Shown here: positions 63,298 to 64,000 of the stretch, in pieces
How the letters are laid out: each line of letters begins with the position of its first letter
How positions within the stretch are numbered: position 1 is the stretch's first letter
Source of the DNA: Sphingomonas sp. BT-65
GTDB lineage: Bacteria > Pseudomonadota > Alphaproteobacteria > Sphingomonadales > Sphingomonadaceae
Reading direction: 5' to 3'
Assembly: GCF_026107375.2 (NCBI RefSeq)
Contig: NZ_JAPCIA010000001.1
Span: forward strand, 1,860,001 to 1,924,000
Length of the DNA stretch: 64,000 nt
Notes under the pieces: generated by a model
What the model was told of the DNA's origin: nothing
The model's database searches: none
Seen by the model: the letters and a program-made list of their open reading frames with translations, nothing else
Translations under genes and position numbers: made by a program

Positions 63298-64000
63298 TGC
63301 CACGCCCTTCGTGTGCAACGACCTTGAGATCCTCCGCAACCATCTCGCGGCACAGGCTCTGCCAGTCGGTCTGGTGCTCCCAGCCCAGCTTCTCACGAGC
63401 CTTGGTCGGGTCACCGAGCAAGAGCTCGACTTCAGTGGGGCGAAAATAGCGAGGGTCCACCTCGACGCGAACCGCGCCGGTCTTGCGGCACACGCCCTTC
63501 TCGTCCACGCCGCTACCCTGCCAATCGAGGTCGATGCCAGCTTGTTGAAACGCCAGCGTAACGAAATCACGGACCAATGTAGTCACACCCGTGGCTAACA
63601 CAAAGTCATCGGCTTTCTCTTGCTGCATCATCAGCCACATGCCGCGGACATATTCGCGCGCATGGCCCCAATCTCGCTTGGCGTCGAGATTGCCGAGATA
63701 GAGCCGCTCGGCGATGCCATGTTTTATCGCTGCCGCGCCGCGCGTGATCTTGCGCGTCACGAAGGTCTCTCCGCGAAGCGGACTTTCGTGATTGAAGAGA
63801 ATCCCGTTCGCGGCGTACATTTCATAAGCCTCGCGGTAGTTCACCACGATCCAGTATGCGTAGAGCTTGGCAGCAGCGTAGGGGCTGCGTGGATAGAAAG
63901 GAGTAGTCTCGCGCTGAGGAACTTCTTGGACGAGGCCGTAGAGTTCCGAGGTCGAGGCTTGATAGAAGCGGGTCTTCTTCTCCAGCCCGAGGATGCGGAT
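63290..64000 (-). CDS. gmd: GDP-mannose 4,6-dehydratase, 5' end cut by window edge
   Basis: First committed step to GDP-L-fucose. About 236 C-terminal residues are in the window: [46 protein letters not shown] (Tyr-Lys), [21 protein letters not shown] and the substrate segment [25 protein letters not shown]. The N-terminal Rossmann loop lies to the right. It is followed by fcl with an 8-nt overlap. Confidence 0.95.
   Translation of the reverse strand: MRILGLEKKTRFYQASTSELYGLVQEVPQRETTPFYPRSPYAAAKLYAYWIVVNYREAYEMYAANGILFNHESPLRGETFVTRKITRGAAAIKHGIAERLYLGNLDAKRDWGHAREYVRGMWLMMQQEKADDFVLATGVTTLVRDFVTLAFQQAGIDLDWQGSGVDEKGVCRKTGAVRVEVDPRYFRPTEVELLLGDPTKAREKLGWEHQTDWQSLCREMVAEDLKVVAHEGRGNG

Overview
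The window reads as a continuous chromosomal segment of a GC-rich alphaproteobacterium, most likely a Sphingomonas-type member of the Sphingomonadaceae. The reasons are the split F0 operon with both b and b' subunits, the ybgC-tolQRAB-pal block, a DUF3297 gene, the strong GC bias at third codon positions, and several dispersed GC-rich palindromes between genes. No rRNA, tRNA or CRISPR array was recognised by eye.

Positions 1-41 kb are mostly housekeeping and small accessory genes: an exported hydrolase, an outer-membrane barrel, a CHASE3 hybrid histidine kinase, the F0 ATP synthase operon (AtpI/Z-type gene, a, c, b', b), radC, two VOC proteins, an EF-hand protein, purB, a histone-like protein, gpmA, osmC, a LytS/LytTR two-component pair, a PEP-mutase-family enzyme, an EVE protein, ybgC-tolQRAB-pal, a VapBC module, an SPFH/RHH/zinc-ribbon trio, an S1/P1 nuclease, an isoaspartyl peptidase, two tandem membrane acyltransferases, ispG, a LysR regulator divergent from a subclass B3 metallo-beta-lactamase, an EamA transporter, a GNAT, a TfoX-N protein, ppa, an M61 peptidase and an isoprenylcysteine-methyltransferase-like protein. 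At 39.3-41.0 kb a visibly AT-richer DUF4062 gene and a divergent 93-aa gene sit beside a duplicated scrap of the upstream methyltransferase gene. This looks like a small acquired island.

From 41 kb to the right edge the window is a surface-polysaccharide locus. It makes activated sugars: galU, a UDP-glucuronate-epimerase-like gene, wecB and wecC for UDP-ManNAcA, rfbABCD for dTDP-L-rhamnose, a dTDP-rhamnose 4-epimerase-like gene, and gmd plus fcl for GDP-L-fucose with a second GMD-like gene. It also has the assembly parts: an initiating phosphoglycosyl transferase, four glycosyltransferase-like genes, a Wzy-like polymerase, a Wzx-like flippase, an acetyltransferase and a methyltransferase. Two convergent transcription blocks (50.3-58.0 kb plus strand; 64.0-58.0 kb minus strand) meet near 57.97 kb. 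A decayed IS5-family transposase and an IS3 orfA fragment lie at 49.2-50.24 kb, between the rhamnose genes and the assembly genes.

The points I would check first are these. The B3 beta-lactamase has Glu in place of the first zinc-ligand His and lies next to a LysR gene with a T-N11-A palindrome. The DUF4062 island is a possible defence locus. The 86-aa gene after ispG encodes about eleven near-perfect five-residue repeats. There is a strong hairpin between atpE and the b' gene. A family of about 130-160 bp palindromic repeats includes one copy inside the tol operon.
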